From assembly GCA_965214795.1 (NCBI GenBank), contig OZ243976.1:2108001-2172000 (forward strand): a stretch of 64,000 bases of DNA, read 5' to 3'. The stretch comes from JAJDXW01 sp965214795 (GTDB lineage Bacteria; Pseudomonadota; Gammaproteobacteria; HK1). This document shows, piece after piece, positions 42,865 to 51,354 of this stretch. How positions within the stretch are numbered: the first letter of the stretch is position 1; each line of letters begins with the position of its first letter. The notes below the pieces were generated by a model. It did not search any database. It was not told the DNA's origin and saw only the letters and a program-made list of their open reading frames with translations. Position numbers and translations under genes: made by a program.

Positions 42865-43323
42865 AGTACTAGCGACGAGGAGCATGACGAGGAAAACGAC
42901 GGTACGGACCACGAGCACTGCCTCCGGAACGCGACGGCGCCCCCCTTGTGGCACCCTCCCATCGCGAAGTGTACCGCGCCCCTCGGTCGGCCATCACAGC
43001 TGCCAAAACACCACATCGACCCCACCACCGGGGCCACCCGAATGCCCGTGGCCGCCTGACCGAACGCGCGCCTGCGCACCACAAGGTCGCCGACCGGTCA
43101 TCACGAGGGACAACCCACACCGCCAACCTTCGCCGCAAGGCGCGACACCATCGTACACCCCGCCGTCCGACGAGCCCGCGCGCCCGAATGCTGGATCTGT
43201 TACACAGTAAATGCGCCATCATCCGCCGCGACGCGTGCCAGTTCCCCAATGCATCGACGACATCGCAGCGATTCTCTGCCAATCGGTCTCAATCTGCCGG
43301 ATCGGTGACGGATGCGGGTTAGG
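42865..43323. other. 460-bp stretch without recognisable gene
   Basis: Open frames exist on both strands but show arginine/proline-rich shadow translations and no start signal. I see no RNA gene or repeat. Confidence 0.4.
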
Positions 43324-43584
43324 AACTCAAGTTTCGGGGTTCAAAATGCCTGGAATCGGACGATGGATTCCCGCTTGCGCGGGAATGACGCCATTGTTCG
43401 CAAGACACGCCGCCTCCACGGCAACCGCCCTCGTCGCCACGGCCGTCATTCCCGCGCAAGCGGGAATCCATTTCTGCCGATGAATCCCGAAACTTGAGAT
43501 TCTACTCTGTGCGAAGATTTTTTATCAAAAATTCAATTAATTATATGAAGTCCACCGCCCAAAGCGAACCCCGAAACTTGAGTT
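43324..43584. mobile_element. 261-bp MITE with perfect 19-bp terminal inverted repeats
   Basis: AACTCAAGTTTCGGGGTTC at 43324-43342 and its exact complement at 43566-43584. Flanks give TTAGG on both sides (43319-43323 and, overlapping the end, 43583-43587). Inside are two inverted copies of the palindromic repeat CGTCATTCCCGCGCAAGCGG (43362-43390 and 43444-43471) and a third end-like copy CCCGAAACTTGAG at 43486-43498. No ORF. Confidence 0.8.
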
Positions 43585-44536
43585 AGGAAGACGGCAGCCA
43601 TACTCCTCGCGAGAGCGGACGGAGCAGATGCCTTTCGCAAACCAACGGTTGTAATGAATCACTAACATGGTCCTCGATCTGCTCCAAGAGATACGAGGCT
43701 AATCGTCCGCCCCGAACGATCGCGTCGACCCCAACCAGTCGTTTAAGATCATCTGGCTTGGCATTGGCAAGGACATACGCGCACCCACCCGCCATCGCCG
43801 CAACGTCAAGACGTTCGCGGAATTGGAGCCTGAAACGTACGTGTATATCCTCAGGCTCCTTCAGGTGTTTTCGCTCTGGTGAAACCCTTGCCATAGCAAT
43901 TCCATATACATGTTTCATTATCCCATTTGCCGACTCTTGAAATCTCGGATCCGAAAAGTTGATTTCATTCCATACCCAAAATGCATTGTTGCGCAATAGC
44001 TCCGTTATCTCGTGCCCCTTTAGCGTTGCTAAGGCTAGCTTGTGAATTGTCGATTTGGAGACAAAGACTATTCCCTGACCAAACCCACGGTATGCGAGAT
44101 AATCGGTGTATTCGGAGCCAAGCTTTGTTGTCTTCGGATCCCCAAAAAAGATCAAATATGCGAAGTCTTCAGATTGCGAATCCCCAATCGGCTTGAACAC
44201 TCGCGACCATCCGTAACCCTCCTCTTCTCCGATTTTCTCAGCCGCGGAAACAAGCGCCTTTTCGAACCCTATGGGTAACGCCGTGCCCGTGATTACCAAG
44301 TGCTCCAACATGGAGGATGATTGTTTGAGTAGTCCGAGTGTAGCTTCCAGTCTGGACATGGTTCGATCAAATTCGCGCTTATCTTCATAAGCCTCGTGAA
44401 CCGCTCCGAGACTTGATACCAGTGCAAGGAAGAACAGCACGTATTTCACCCAGTGTCCCTGTTTCAAAAAGATAGTGATTGCAGTCAAGATCAATGCGGA
44501 CACAATCAAGATGATCGTGAGATTTATTGCTTCCAT
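43583..44536 (-). CDS. Membrane-anchored protein of unknown function, AT-rich
   Basis: 317 residues from ATG 44536 (GGGGGGCAGGCG upstream). Two N-terminal membrane helices (LTIILIVSALILTAITIFL; WVKYVLFFLALVSSLGAV), a coiled-coil-like segment (FDRTMSRLEATLGLLKQSSS) and a ~230-residue soluble domain I do not recognise (GYGWSRVFKPIGDSQSEDFA; YRGFGQGIVFVSKSTIHKL). Codon use is clearly more AT-rich than neighbours, indicating transfer. The stop codon lies in the end of the MITE, so the original C-terminus may have been altered. Alone in orientation, between mobile elements: a cargo gene, possibly regulatory or defensive, but this is speculation. Confidence 0.72.
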   Translation of the reverse strand: MEAINLTIILIVSALILTAITIFLKQGHWVKYVLFFLALVSSLGAVHEAYEDKREFDRTMSRLEATLGLLKQSSSMLEHLVITGTALPIGFEKALVSAAEKIGEEEGYGWSRVFKPIGDSQSEDFAYLIFFGDPKTTKLGSEYTDYLAYRGFGQGIVFVSKSTIHKLALATLKGHEITELLRNNAFWVWNEINFSDPRFQESANGIMKHVYGIAMARVSPERKHLKEPEDIHVRFRLQFRERLDVAAMAGGCAYVLANAKPDDLKRLVGVDAIVRGGRLASYLLEQIEDHVSDSLQPLVCERHLLRPLSRGVWLPSS

Positions 44537-44910
44537 CGCCTGCCCCCCATCTGTGCCCTGAGGCCATTTGGTCTTGGTTCACGCGGTGCCACTGCCATCC
44601 TCGCCCAAGGATACCACTGCGCGCCCGTGTGCGCGGGGGAACCGTACGAAAGTACCTCACAGGTTTGCCTGGAGGGTGGTGGAAGGAAGTGGCGGGTAGG
44701 GTCCAGTCGGCCCCTCACGAGCCTGTCAGGCGGCGTGGTAGCGATTCCGGCGAGCGCGTCCGGGTCCTCGGTCTGCCGCCGTTGCGAATCCGGCCCGACG
44801 CGGCCGCCGCGCCTTGTCCTCGGGCGAAGCTTTCTCGAGGAAGTCATCCTTATCTACGATGGCTTCAGGGTTCAGGTCACGTTCGCGAGTTCCCCGGACG
44901 CGGATTGATC
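44537..44910. other. 374-bp stretch without a confident gene
   Basis: No recognisable gene. It contains a solitary CRISPR-repeat-like sequence GCGCCCGTGTGCGCGGGGGA at 44619-44638 with no second copy nearby. A 68-codon minus-strand frame (44726-44932) has no signal or family. Confidence 0.4.
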
Positions 44911-45385
44911 GTAAGCGCCACGAGCGGCCCACCTTCCGATTGATGGAAAGATGTCATTGGATGTCCGTTTCACTGGGAGGGTCATCCGATGCAGGATACG
45001 GAACGAGATTTCGCCGCCGGTGGTGAACGGTCGGCGGAGGAGCACTCGGGGTTTGTTGCGCCGCGGCGGTCGCGCCGGCGCTGGAGCGCCGAGGAGCAGG
45101 CGCGGGTGGTGCACGAGAGCTTCCGGGCCGGGAATAGCATGGGCGAGGTCGCGCGCCGCTACGGGGTATCGCGTTGGCAGTTATCGTCGTGGCGCGGTCT
45201 GGCCCGCGCGGGCAAGCTTGGTGTGCCGTCCTTTTCGCCCTCGGCGGCGGTCACGCCCGAGCCGCCGCCGGCCTTCGCCACGGTGGAGGTAGACAGTGCT
45301 GCGGTTTGCGGTGCGATGGGGTCGGTGGTGGTCGAGGCGCGCGGGGTGACGGTGCGCCTGGAAGGCGAGGTCGGCACGGGTCGGA
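44911..45385 (+). mobile_element. IS66 element, truncated copy 3
   Basis: Left end GTAAGCGCCACGAGCGGCCC at 44911; homology with copies 1 and 2 stops near 45385 within tnpA. tnpB, tnpC and the right end are missing. Confidence 0.88.
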
Positions 45386-45402
45386 GCGCGATCCACAGGT
45401 GA
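44989..45402 (+). pseudogene. tnpA: IS66 TnpA, 3'-truncated (copy 3)
   Basis: 137 codons; same as copies 1 and 2 to RLEGEVGTGR, then a foreign tail SAIHR. DNA-binding part intact. Confidence 0.85.
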
Positions 45403-45464
45403 CGCCGGTAGAGGACAATCACCTGTTCGCGGGCGCCGTGTTCGCCGATTCGGTATGGATTGCC

Positions 45465-45821
45465 TCATCGACTGCCCCGGCCGACATAAAAGGAATGGGT
45501 TGTCGTCTGGATGATTTCCATCAGCGATTCCGTTAGTTGTCGTTCCACCTCGACAGGAGACTGTCCGGCCTTCATGCGGGCGATGAACTTCGCGGCGTTC
45601 TTGCGTGCCTCGTCGGGCGAGATGTCCCCGTGCCGGCCGACCGTCACGCGCTTGGACTTGCCGTTCGTTCTGGTCTGCACCACGTAGACCTTGCGCGCCG
45701 TGGGGTATACGCGGATGCCGAAGCCGGGGAGGTCCGAATCCCAGAACACCGCGTCCTTGCCGTTGACCGCGAGGCGGTCCACGATACGCTTGGTGAGCGT
45801 TCGGTACTGGCGCTCGGGCAT
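45465..45821 (-). pseudogene. Tyrosine-type (phage) integrase, N-terminal arm-binding domain fragment
   Basis: From ATG 45821 (GAGGAGCCAGGAC upstream) MPERQYRTLTKRIVDRLAVN, DSDLPGFGIRVYPTARKVYV, VTVGRHGDISPDEARKNAAK: the DUF4102-like arm-binding domain. The core-binding and catalytic domains are absent; the frame changes near 45530 and stops at 45465. A relict prophage or island integrase. Confidence 0.8.
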
Positions 45822-46066
45822 GTCCTGGCTCCTCGACAGGGGCGCTCGGGCACTCAAGCGGATCGCGATCAGGCGTAGTCTGGAGGCGTTCCGGATCGGT
45901 AAGCAATCCGAAAGCGACCGACTGAAAATCGGGGCGAATTGAAGCGCATCGGAGGCGGGAATGCAAGGGCGGTAATGGATCGTGAAGCCAAGAAAAATAG
46001 ATAAATTACAATGGATTATAGCTACAGGGCGCACTCCAGCGCATGCAGGTCAGGATAGCCGCAAGA

Positions 46067-46501
46067 ATGAGTTGTCTTCTCGACACGAACGTATTGTCCG
46101 AGCTGACCCGACCGAGGCCGTCGCCCGAGGTCATAGCATGGCTCGAAGAGAACGAACCCTTTCTCGCGTTGCCTGCGATCGTGCTCGCAGAATTGCGGTA
46201 CGGGATTGCACGGTTGCCGGCCGGCCGGAGGCGGTCGAGTCTCCTGAAGTTCTGGAACATGACCCGCGACCGCTTTCGCGGACGCATCTTCTCGTTCGAC
46301 GAACGTGCGGCCGAAGCCTACGGAGATCTGGCGGCGGCGGCCGACCGTGCTGGAATCCCCGTCAATGTCGCCGACGGCCAGATTGCGGCCATCGCCCTCG
46401 TCCACGGGATGAACGTTGCGACCCGCGATATCGGTGACTTCGAGGTTTCGAGAGTGCCTCTGATCAATCCCTGGAACTTCACCTTGGCGCAGGGTTCGTG
46501 A
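46067..46501 (+). CDS. fitB: FitB-type PIN toxin without its antitoxin (copy 2)
   Basis: 144 residues from ATG 46067: MSCLLDTNVLSELTRPRPSP. From LLDTN on it is identical to the toxin at 50375 except for one silent-looking base. The fitA gene and its promoter are replaced by unrelated AT-rich DNA; the new start codon is created at the junction. Catalytic Asp, Glu, Asp, Asp all retained. Expression is doubtful; neutralisation could come from FitA copies at 11962 and 50133. Confidence 0.8.
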   Translation: MSCLLDTNVLSELTRPRPSPEVIAWLEENEPFLALPAIVLAELRYGIARLPAGRRRSSLLKFWNMTRDRFRGRIFSFDERAAEAYGDLAAAADRAGIPVNVADGQIAAIALVHGMNVATRDIGDFEVSRVPLINPWNFTLAQGS

Positions 46502-46611
46502 TGTCGGGGTTCACGGCGGTGTGCCGATGTTTGCCGGCACCGGCGTACCGGCGGCGCGGTCTCGCATCGCTTCGCGGCAGGCCGTTCGACCCCGCCACGG
46601 ACTGTTGCAAG

Positions 46612-46732
46612 GACGCCGCAGAAGCGTCGTCTTCCCGGATTGACGTGGGCCGGTAAGCACTATCGCCGGGAACTCGGTGACCGCTCTCCTCGGAATCGGA
46701 TCCAGGGAACGCTCGATGTAGGGCTCATTCAT
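46612..46732 (-). pseudogene. AAA-14/DUF4143-type ATPase, N-terminal fragment (copy 1)
   Basis: From ATG 46732: MNEPYIERSLDPIPRRAVTE, then FPAIVLTGPRQSGKTTLL with Walker A GPRQSGKTT. About 40 codons, then degenerate. A relict of a complete AAA ATPase gene. Confidence 0.75.
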
Positions 46733-46878
46733 GGAATCCAACAAGGCGTGCGAGCCAATTCCTCCGCCCTCGCGGAGCGTCTCGACAAGGGGGCTGGCCG
46801 GGCTCGCTCCCTGCGCTCGGTCCGGGGCGGGGCTCCGGCCGTGGCGCTGGTCCCTGCCGGCGGTGTCCCGGCCGCTGG

Positions 46879-46907
46879 TTGACATGGCTTTCGCCGTGCG
46901 TTGAGAT
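46879..46907 (+). promoter_or_regulatory. Promoter of caspase-FGE gene 2
   Basis: TTGACA (46879-46884), 17-base spacer, TGAGAT (46902-46907). Identical sequence precedes genes 3 and nearly so gene 4. Confidence 0.6.
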
Positions 46908-47049
46908 TGAGGCGAGGTCGAGGGACGGGAGCCGCCCGAGAATGGGCCTCCGATCCTTCCATTGTTCCCGAGACGCTGCCGTCTCGTGCGGGTAGCGGGC
47001 GGGGCGGGGCCGTGGCTCGGCCGCGTCCGGCGACGACGAGGAGAGGACC

Positions 47050-49506
47050 GTGCCGAAGGCGAGATACGCACCGACCCTGTACCTTCTGCTCGCGGTTGTG
47101 GTCTTCACCGGCATCCTGTCTCCAGCCCGGACGGCGCTCGCCGACCGGTACGGGGTTGCGGTCATCGTCGGCAACCAGGAGTACCGGAACGAGCGGGTTC
47201 CCGATGTCGCCTTCGCCCACCGCGACGCGGAGGCGTTCAAGCGCTACGTGATCGAGGTGCTGGGATTCGCTCCGAACCGGGTCTTTGACCTCCGCGATGC
47301 CACCCAGGCGCAGATGTTCACCTGGTTCGGCAACCGCGACAGCCACGAGGGCCGGCTGTGGCGCTACCTGCATCCGCGGCACGGCTCGGACGTGGTGGTG
47401 TTCTATTCCGGTCATGGGGTGCCGGGGCTGAAGGACAAGCGGGGCTACCTGCTTCCCACGGACGCCGACCCGGACACGCCCGAGATCAACGGTTACCCGA
47501 TCGATCTCCTCTACGCGAACCTGGGCAAGCCCCGGGAGACGAAATCGGTGCGGGTGTTCCTGGACGCGTGCTTCTCGGGCGATAGCGACCGGGGGATGCT
47601 GATTCGCTCTGCCTCACCGGTGTTCGTGAAGCCGGAGCTGCCGGAGGTTTCGGGCGAGAAGCTGACCGTTCTCACGGCGGCGTCGGGCGGGGAAGTGGCA
47701 TCGTGGGACGAGCAGGCGAAGCACGGGATGTTCACGCACCATCTGCTCGATGCGCTCTACGGTCAGGGTGACTTCGACGGCGACGGTCAGGTGACCGCGA
47801 CGGAGGCGAAGACGTACCTCGACGACACGATGACCATCGCCGCCCGCGAGGCGTTCGGCCGTCACCAGAACGCGAGCCTCAACGGGGTAGCCGGTGCGGT
47901 GCTGGCTCGGGCAGGGGACGGAGGTGTGTTTCCGGCGCGTCCGGGGCTCGGGGACGCGACCCAGTGTGACAAGGATATGTCTGGACTGGACAAGGCGTTC
48001 GAGGCGAAGGACTACCCCGAGGTGCTGACTTTCATCAGCAAGCTCGAAGAGAGCGGCTGCGTTCTGCCACCTCGGGTCGACTATTATCGTGGCGAGGCCG
48101 AATTTCACGCTGAGCGTTACGGCGAGGCCGTTCGGTCGTTGAAACGGTACGTGGAGAAAGTCGGCCGAGAGGGGCGCCACTATCGGAGCTCGCTGGAGCT
48201 CCTGCTGATATCGGAAGAAAGGGACGATACGTGCAATCCGAAGAACGCGATCCAGCGTGACAAGTATATGCTTGGACTGGACAAGGCGTTGGAGGCGAAG
48301 GACTACTCCAAGGTGCTGACTTTCGTCAGCAAGCTCGAAGAGATCGGCTGCGTCTTGCCACCTCGGGTCGACTATTATCGTGGCGAGGCCGAATTTCACG
48401 CTGAGCGTTACGGCGAGGCCGTTCGGTCGTTGAAACGGTACGTGGAGAAAGTCGGCCGAGAGGGGCGCCACTATCGGAGCTCGCTGGAGCTCCTGCTGAT
48501 ATTGGAAGAAAGGGACGATACGGCATATGAGCGGGCGAAGTCTGAGGGCACGGCTGCTGCGTATGGGGAGTACCTGTCGTCCCATCTCGACGGGCGACAC
48601 GCGGCCGAGGCGCGGCAACGGCAGAAGGTGGCCGCGGCGGAGGAGCGGGAACGCGAACGTAAGAGACCAGGTCGTCGGTTCCGCGATTGCACCGATTGTC
48701 CGGAGATGGTGGTGGTACCTGCGGGCTCGTTCGACATGGGCTCGCCTTCACATGAGGAAGGCCGGGGTGGGGATGAAGGCCCGGTGCATCGGGTGAGGCT
48801 ATCGGAGCCGTTTGCGGTGGGGGTATACGAGGTGACGCGAGGAGAGTGGAGTCGATTCGTGTCGGGGACGGGGTATAGCTCAGGTGGTTCGTGTCGGACA
48901 TATGAGAGCGGTGAATGGGAGTATCGTTCGGGTCGTGGTTGGCGTAGTCCTGGCTTCAGTCAGAGCGATGGCCATCCGGTGGTGTGCGTAAACTTTGGGG
49001 ATGCGCAGGCCTACGTAGGGTGGTTGTCGCGAGAGACGGGCAGGGGCTATCGTCTGTTGAGCGAGTCGGAGTGGGAGTACGTTGCGCGCGGGGGGACGCG
49101 CACGTCGCGTTACTGGGGGGGAAGCGAGGGCGGGCAGTGTACCAATGCGAACGGGGGGGACCGGACGCTGAAGCGTCGATACCGCGATTGGGGATGGGAC
49201 ACCGCTTCGTGCGATGACGGCCATGTGCATACGTCGCCGGTAGGGAGCTACAAGAAGAACCAATACGGATTGCACGATGTTTTGGGGAACGTATGGGAGT
49301 GGGTGGAAGATTGCTGGAACGATAGCTATCGAGGAGCGCCTGCTGATGGGAGTGCGTGGGAGTCTGGGGAATGTGGCCGTCGTGTGTTGCGTGGCGGCTC
49401 GTGGCTCAGCTTTCCGAGGTCTCTGCGCTCCGCCTATCGCTTCGGGATCACCGCCGGCTCCCGGTACAGCTTTGCCGGCTTCCGAGTTGCCAGGACGTTG
49501 GATTGA
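47050..49506 (+). CDS. Secreted caspase-like peptidase with FGE/C-lectin domain, DGR-type target 2
   Basis: 818 residues from GTG 47050 (GGAGAGG upstream; aligned to the ATG of gene 1). Signal peptide ends ALA at ~31; caspase-like domain with His122 (FYSGHGVPG) and Cys174 (LDACFSGD); two 96-residue TPR-like repeats starting near residue 306; FGE/C-lectin domain from ~551 (MVVVPAGSFDMGSPSHEEGR; NVWEWVEDCWNDSYRG; GFRVARTLD). Over 90 percent identical to gene 1 except in the last 40 codons and in a surface-loop stretch of the FGE domain (GGDRTLKRRYRDWGWDTASC). The hypervariable tail lies at 49381-49506 and an Avd-like gene follows. Same functional inference as for gene 1. Confidence 0.88.
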   Translation: MPKARYAPTLYLLLAVVVFTGILSPARTALADRYGVAVIVGNQEYRNERVPDVAFAHRDAEAFKRYVIEVLGFAPNRVFDLRDATQAQMFTWFGNRDSHEGRLWRYLHPRHGSDVVVFYSGHGVPGLKDKRGYLLPTDADPDTPEINGYPIDLLYANLGKPRETKSVRVFLDACFSGDSDRGMLIRSASPVFVKPELPEVSGEKLTVLTAASGGEVASWDEQAKHGMFTHHLLDALYGQGDFDGDGQVTATEAKTYLDDTMTIAAREAFGRHQNASLNGVAGAVLARAGDGGVFPARPGLGDATQCDKDMSGLDKAFEAKDYPEVLTFISKLEESGCVLPPRVDYYRGEAEFHAERYGEAVRSLKRYVEKVGREGRHYRSSLELLLISEERDDTCNPKNAIQRDKYMLGLDKALEAKDYSKVLTFVSKLEEIGCVLPPRVDYYRGEAEFHAERYGEAVRSLKRYVEKVGREGRHYRSSLELLLILEERDDTAYERAKSEGTAAAYGEYLSSHLDGRHAAEARQRQKVAAAEERERERKRPGRRFRDCTDCPEMVVVPAGSFDMGSPSHEEGRGGDEGPVHRVRLSEPFAVGVYEVTRGEWSRFVSGTGYSSGGSCRTYESGEWEYRSGRGWRSPGFSQSDGHPVVCVNFGDAQAYVGWLSRETGRGYRLLSESEWEYVARGGTRTSRYWGGSEGGQCTNANGGDRTLKRRYRDWGWDTASCDDGHVHTSPVGSYKKNQYGLHDVLGNVWEWVEDCWNDSYRGAPADGSAWESGECGRRVLRGGSWLSFPRSLRSAYRFGITAGSRYSFAGFRVARTLD
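49381..49506 (+). other. Variable region 2 (DGR-type)
   Basis: Final 42 codons of gene 2; alignment with regions 1 and 3 shows changes concentrated at first and second codon positions (e.g. TTC/CTC/AAC, GAC/AGC/TAC, GGC/TAC/CTC in the three copies). Confidence 0.75.
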
Positions 49507-49544
49507 TTCTTGTCTCTTTGCTTCTTAGCCTCTTGAGCGGGGGT

Positions 49545-49565
49545 CCAGGGGGCGGAGCCCCCTGG
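49545..49565 (+). terminator. Conserved hairpin downstream of variable region 2
   Basis: CCAGGGGGC-GGA-GCCCCCTGG, identical to the element after region 1, 38 bases after the stop. Confidence 0.65.
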
Positions 49566-49732
49566 CCGCTCAGGTTGTCGCCCGGTGTTCGCTACGGACT
49601 ACCCGTGCAAGGGACGGGAGGTTGTCTGGCCGCTGAGCGATTGCGGGCGCTGTCGTCGCCTCCCGACGAAAGCGGCCCGGAGTACCCGACCCTCGGTCGC
49701 GCCCGCGGAGCCATCCGTCGAGGTGCCACGAG

Positions 49733-49990
49733 ATGACCGGCGGCACGGAACGCCGCACCGGGCCGGCGCTCGAGGCGATGTATCAGCTCGTGCGGCGGCT
49801 CATTCCGACCCTGGAGCGATTCCCGCGCCGGCAGAAGTTTCTGCTTGGCGATCGCATTCAGACCACGGGCCTGGACGGGCTGGAACGGCTGGTCGAGACG
49901 ACCTTCACCCGAAACCGCAGTCGCTTGCCGAGCCAGGTCAACGTGGACCTCGACAAGCTGCGGCGGCTGCTTCGCCTCGCCAAGGAGTGA
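49733..49990 (+). CDS. avd: Avd-like DGR accessory protein (short)
   Basis: 85 residues from ATG 49733. Four-helix-bundle family features: LEAMYQLVRRLIPTLERFPR, the diagnostic FPRRQKFLLGDRIQTTGLDG, and LPSQVNVDLDKLRRLLRLAK. Family members are usually 110-130 residues; this one stops after the third helix where sequence shared with the FitAB module begins, so the last helix is probably lost. Avd binds the DGR reverse transcriptase and template RNA and is needed for mutagenic retrohoming. It follows target gene 2, the normal position in a DGR, but no template repeat or reverse transcriptase follows. Confidence 0.7.
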   Translation: MTGGTERRTGPALEAMYQLVRRLIPTLERFPRRQKFLLGDRIQTTGLDGLERLVETTFTRNRSRLPSQVNVDLDKLRRLLRLAKE

Positions 49991-50087
49991 TCCCGGGCGG
50001 CGTGGCAGGGCAGCGAGGTGCCCCGGATTCCGGCTGGAAAGACCGGCGCCGGGCGCATGGGCGGGAAGCCGGGTTGCCGCACGCGGC

Positions 50088-50101
50088 GATTGCATGCAAT
50101 C
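50088..50101. promoter_or_regulatory. Palindromic operator candidate upstream of fitA (copy 2)
   Basis: GATTGCATGCAATC, same palindrome and same 31-base distance to the start codon as before copy 1. Confidence 0.55.
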
Positions 50102-50132
50102 ATCGAGCGGTGAAAGGGAGTGGGAGACTGCC

Positions 50133-50378
50133 ATGGCCAGCATCACAATTCGCAAGCTGTCCGAGGAATCGAAGGAACGGCTCCGCCGGCGCGCCGAACG
50201 AAGCGGCCGTAGTCTCGAAGCCTTCGTGCGTTCGATCCTCGATCAGGCGGCGGCCAGCGACGAGCCCCCCCGGTCACCGAGGTTTCCACACGATCTCATG
50301 GCTGTCATCGAGCCGGGTGAGGACATCGAACCGCACCTGCGCTCCCACGATCGGCCGCAGCCGCCGGTCGAGCCGTGA
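50133..50378 (+). CDS. fitA: FitA-like ribbon-helix-helix antitoxin (copy 2)
   Basis: 81 residues from ATG 50133, identical to the copy at 11962 except Leu-to-Phe in RSLEAFVRSIL and Gln-to-Arg near the end. Overlaps fitB by GTGA. Confidence 0.88.
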   Translation: MASITIRKLSEESKERLRRRAERSGRSLEAFVRSILDQAAASDEPPRSPRFPHDLMAVIEPGEDIEPHLRSHDRPQPPVEP

Positions 50379-50806
50379 TCCTTCTCGACACGAACGTATT
50401 GTCCGAGCTGACCCGACCGAGGCCGTCGCCCGAGGTCATAGCATGGCTCGAAGAGAACGAACCCTTCCTCGCGTTGCCTGCGATCGTGCTCGCAGAATTG
50501 CGGTACGGGATTGCACGGTTGCCGGCCGGCCGGAGGCGGTCGAGTCTCCTGAAGTTCTGGAACATGACCCGCGACCGCTTTCGCGGACGCATCTTCTCGT
50601 TCGACGAACGTGCGGCCGAAGCCTACGGAGATCTGGCGGCGGCGGCCGACCGTGCTGGAATCCCCGTCAATGTCGCCGACGGCCAGATTGCGGCCATCGC
50701 CCTCGTCCACGGGATGAACGTTGCGACCCGCGATATCGGTGACTTCGAGGTTTCGAGAGTGCCTCTGATCAATCCCTGGAACTTCACCTTGGCGCAGGGT
50801 TCGTGA
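50375..50806 (+). CDS. fitB: FitB-type PIN toxin (copy 3)
   Basis: 143 residues, MILLDTNVLSELTRPRPSPE; PIN residues Asp5, Glu41, Asp102, Asp120 present. Complete module with its antitoxin, placed between DGR-type target genes 2 and 3. Confidence 0.9.
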   Translation: MILLDTNVLSELTRPRPSPEVIAWLEENEPFLALPAIVLAELRYGIARLPAGRRRSSLLKFWNMTRDRFRGRIFSFDERAAEAYGDLAAAADRAGIPVNVADGQIAAIALVHGMNVATRDIGDFEVSRVPLINPWNFTLAQGS

Positions 50807-50916
50807 TGTCGGGGTTCACGGCGGTGTGCCGATGTTTGCCGGCACCGGCGTACCGGCGGCGCGGTCTCGCATCGCTTCGCGGCAGGCCGTTCGACCCCGC
50901 CACGGACTGTTGCAAG

Positions 50917-51037
50917 GACGCCGCAGAAGCGTCGTCTTCCCGGATTGACGTGGGCCGGTAAGCACTATCGCCGGGAACTCGGTGACCGCTCTCCTCGGAA
51001 TCGGATCCAGGGAACGCTCGATGTAGGGCTCATTCAT
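50917..51037 (-). pseudogene. AAA-14/DUF4143-type ATPase, N-terminal fragment (copy 2)
   Basis: Same as 46612-46732; part of the long direct repeat. Confidence 0.75.
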
Positions 51038-51183
51038 GGAATCCAACAAGGCGTGCGAGCCAATTCCTCCGCCCTCGCGGAGCGTCTCGACAAGGGGGCT
51101 GGCCGGGCTCGCTCCCTGCGCTCGGTCCGGGGCGGGGCTCCGGCCGTGGCGCTGGTCCCTGCCGGCGGTGTCCCGGCCGCTGG

Positions 51184-51212
51184 TTGACATGGCTTTCGCC
51201 GTGCGTTGAGAT
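51184..51212 (+). promoter_or_regulatory. Promoter of gene 3
   Basis: TTGACA (51184-51189), 17-base spacer, TGAGAT (51207-51212). Confidence 0.6.
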
Positions 51213-51354
51213 TGAGGCGAGGTCGAGGGACGGGAGCCGCCCGAGAATGGGCCTCCGATCCTTCCATTGTTCCCGAGACGCTGCCGTCTCGTGCGGGTAG
51301 CGGGCGGGGCGGGGCCGTGGCTCGGCCGCGTCCGGCGACGACGAGGAGAGGACC

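Larger units (their letters stand above)
46076..47150. repeat. 1075-bp direct repeat, left copy
   Basis: Matches 50381-51455 base for base apart from about one difference (near 46159/50464), offset 4305. It covers most of fitB, an intergenic region with an ATPase fragment, the caspase promoter and the signal-peptide codons. The near identity points to a recent tandem duplication or gene conversion. Confidence 0.9.

Noticed and set aside
42869..43282. Open frames on both strands between the IS630 remnant and the MITE
   Set aside because: No start signal, biased shadow-type composition and no recognisable family.
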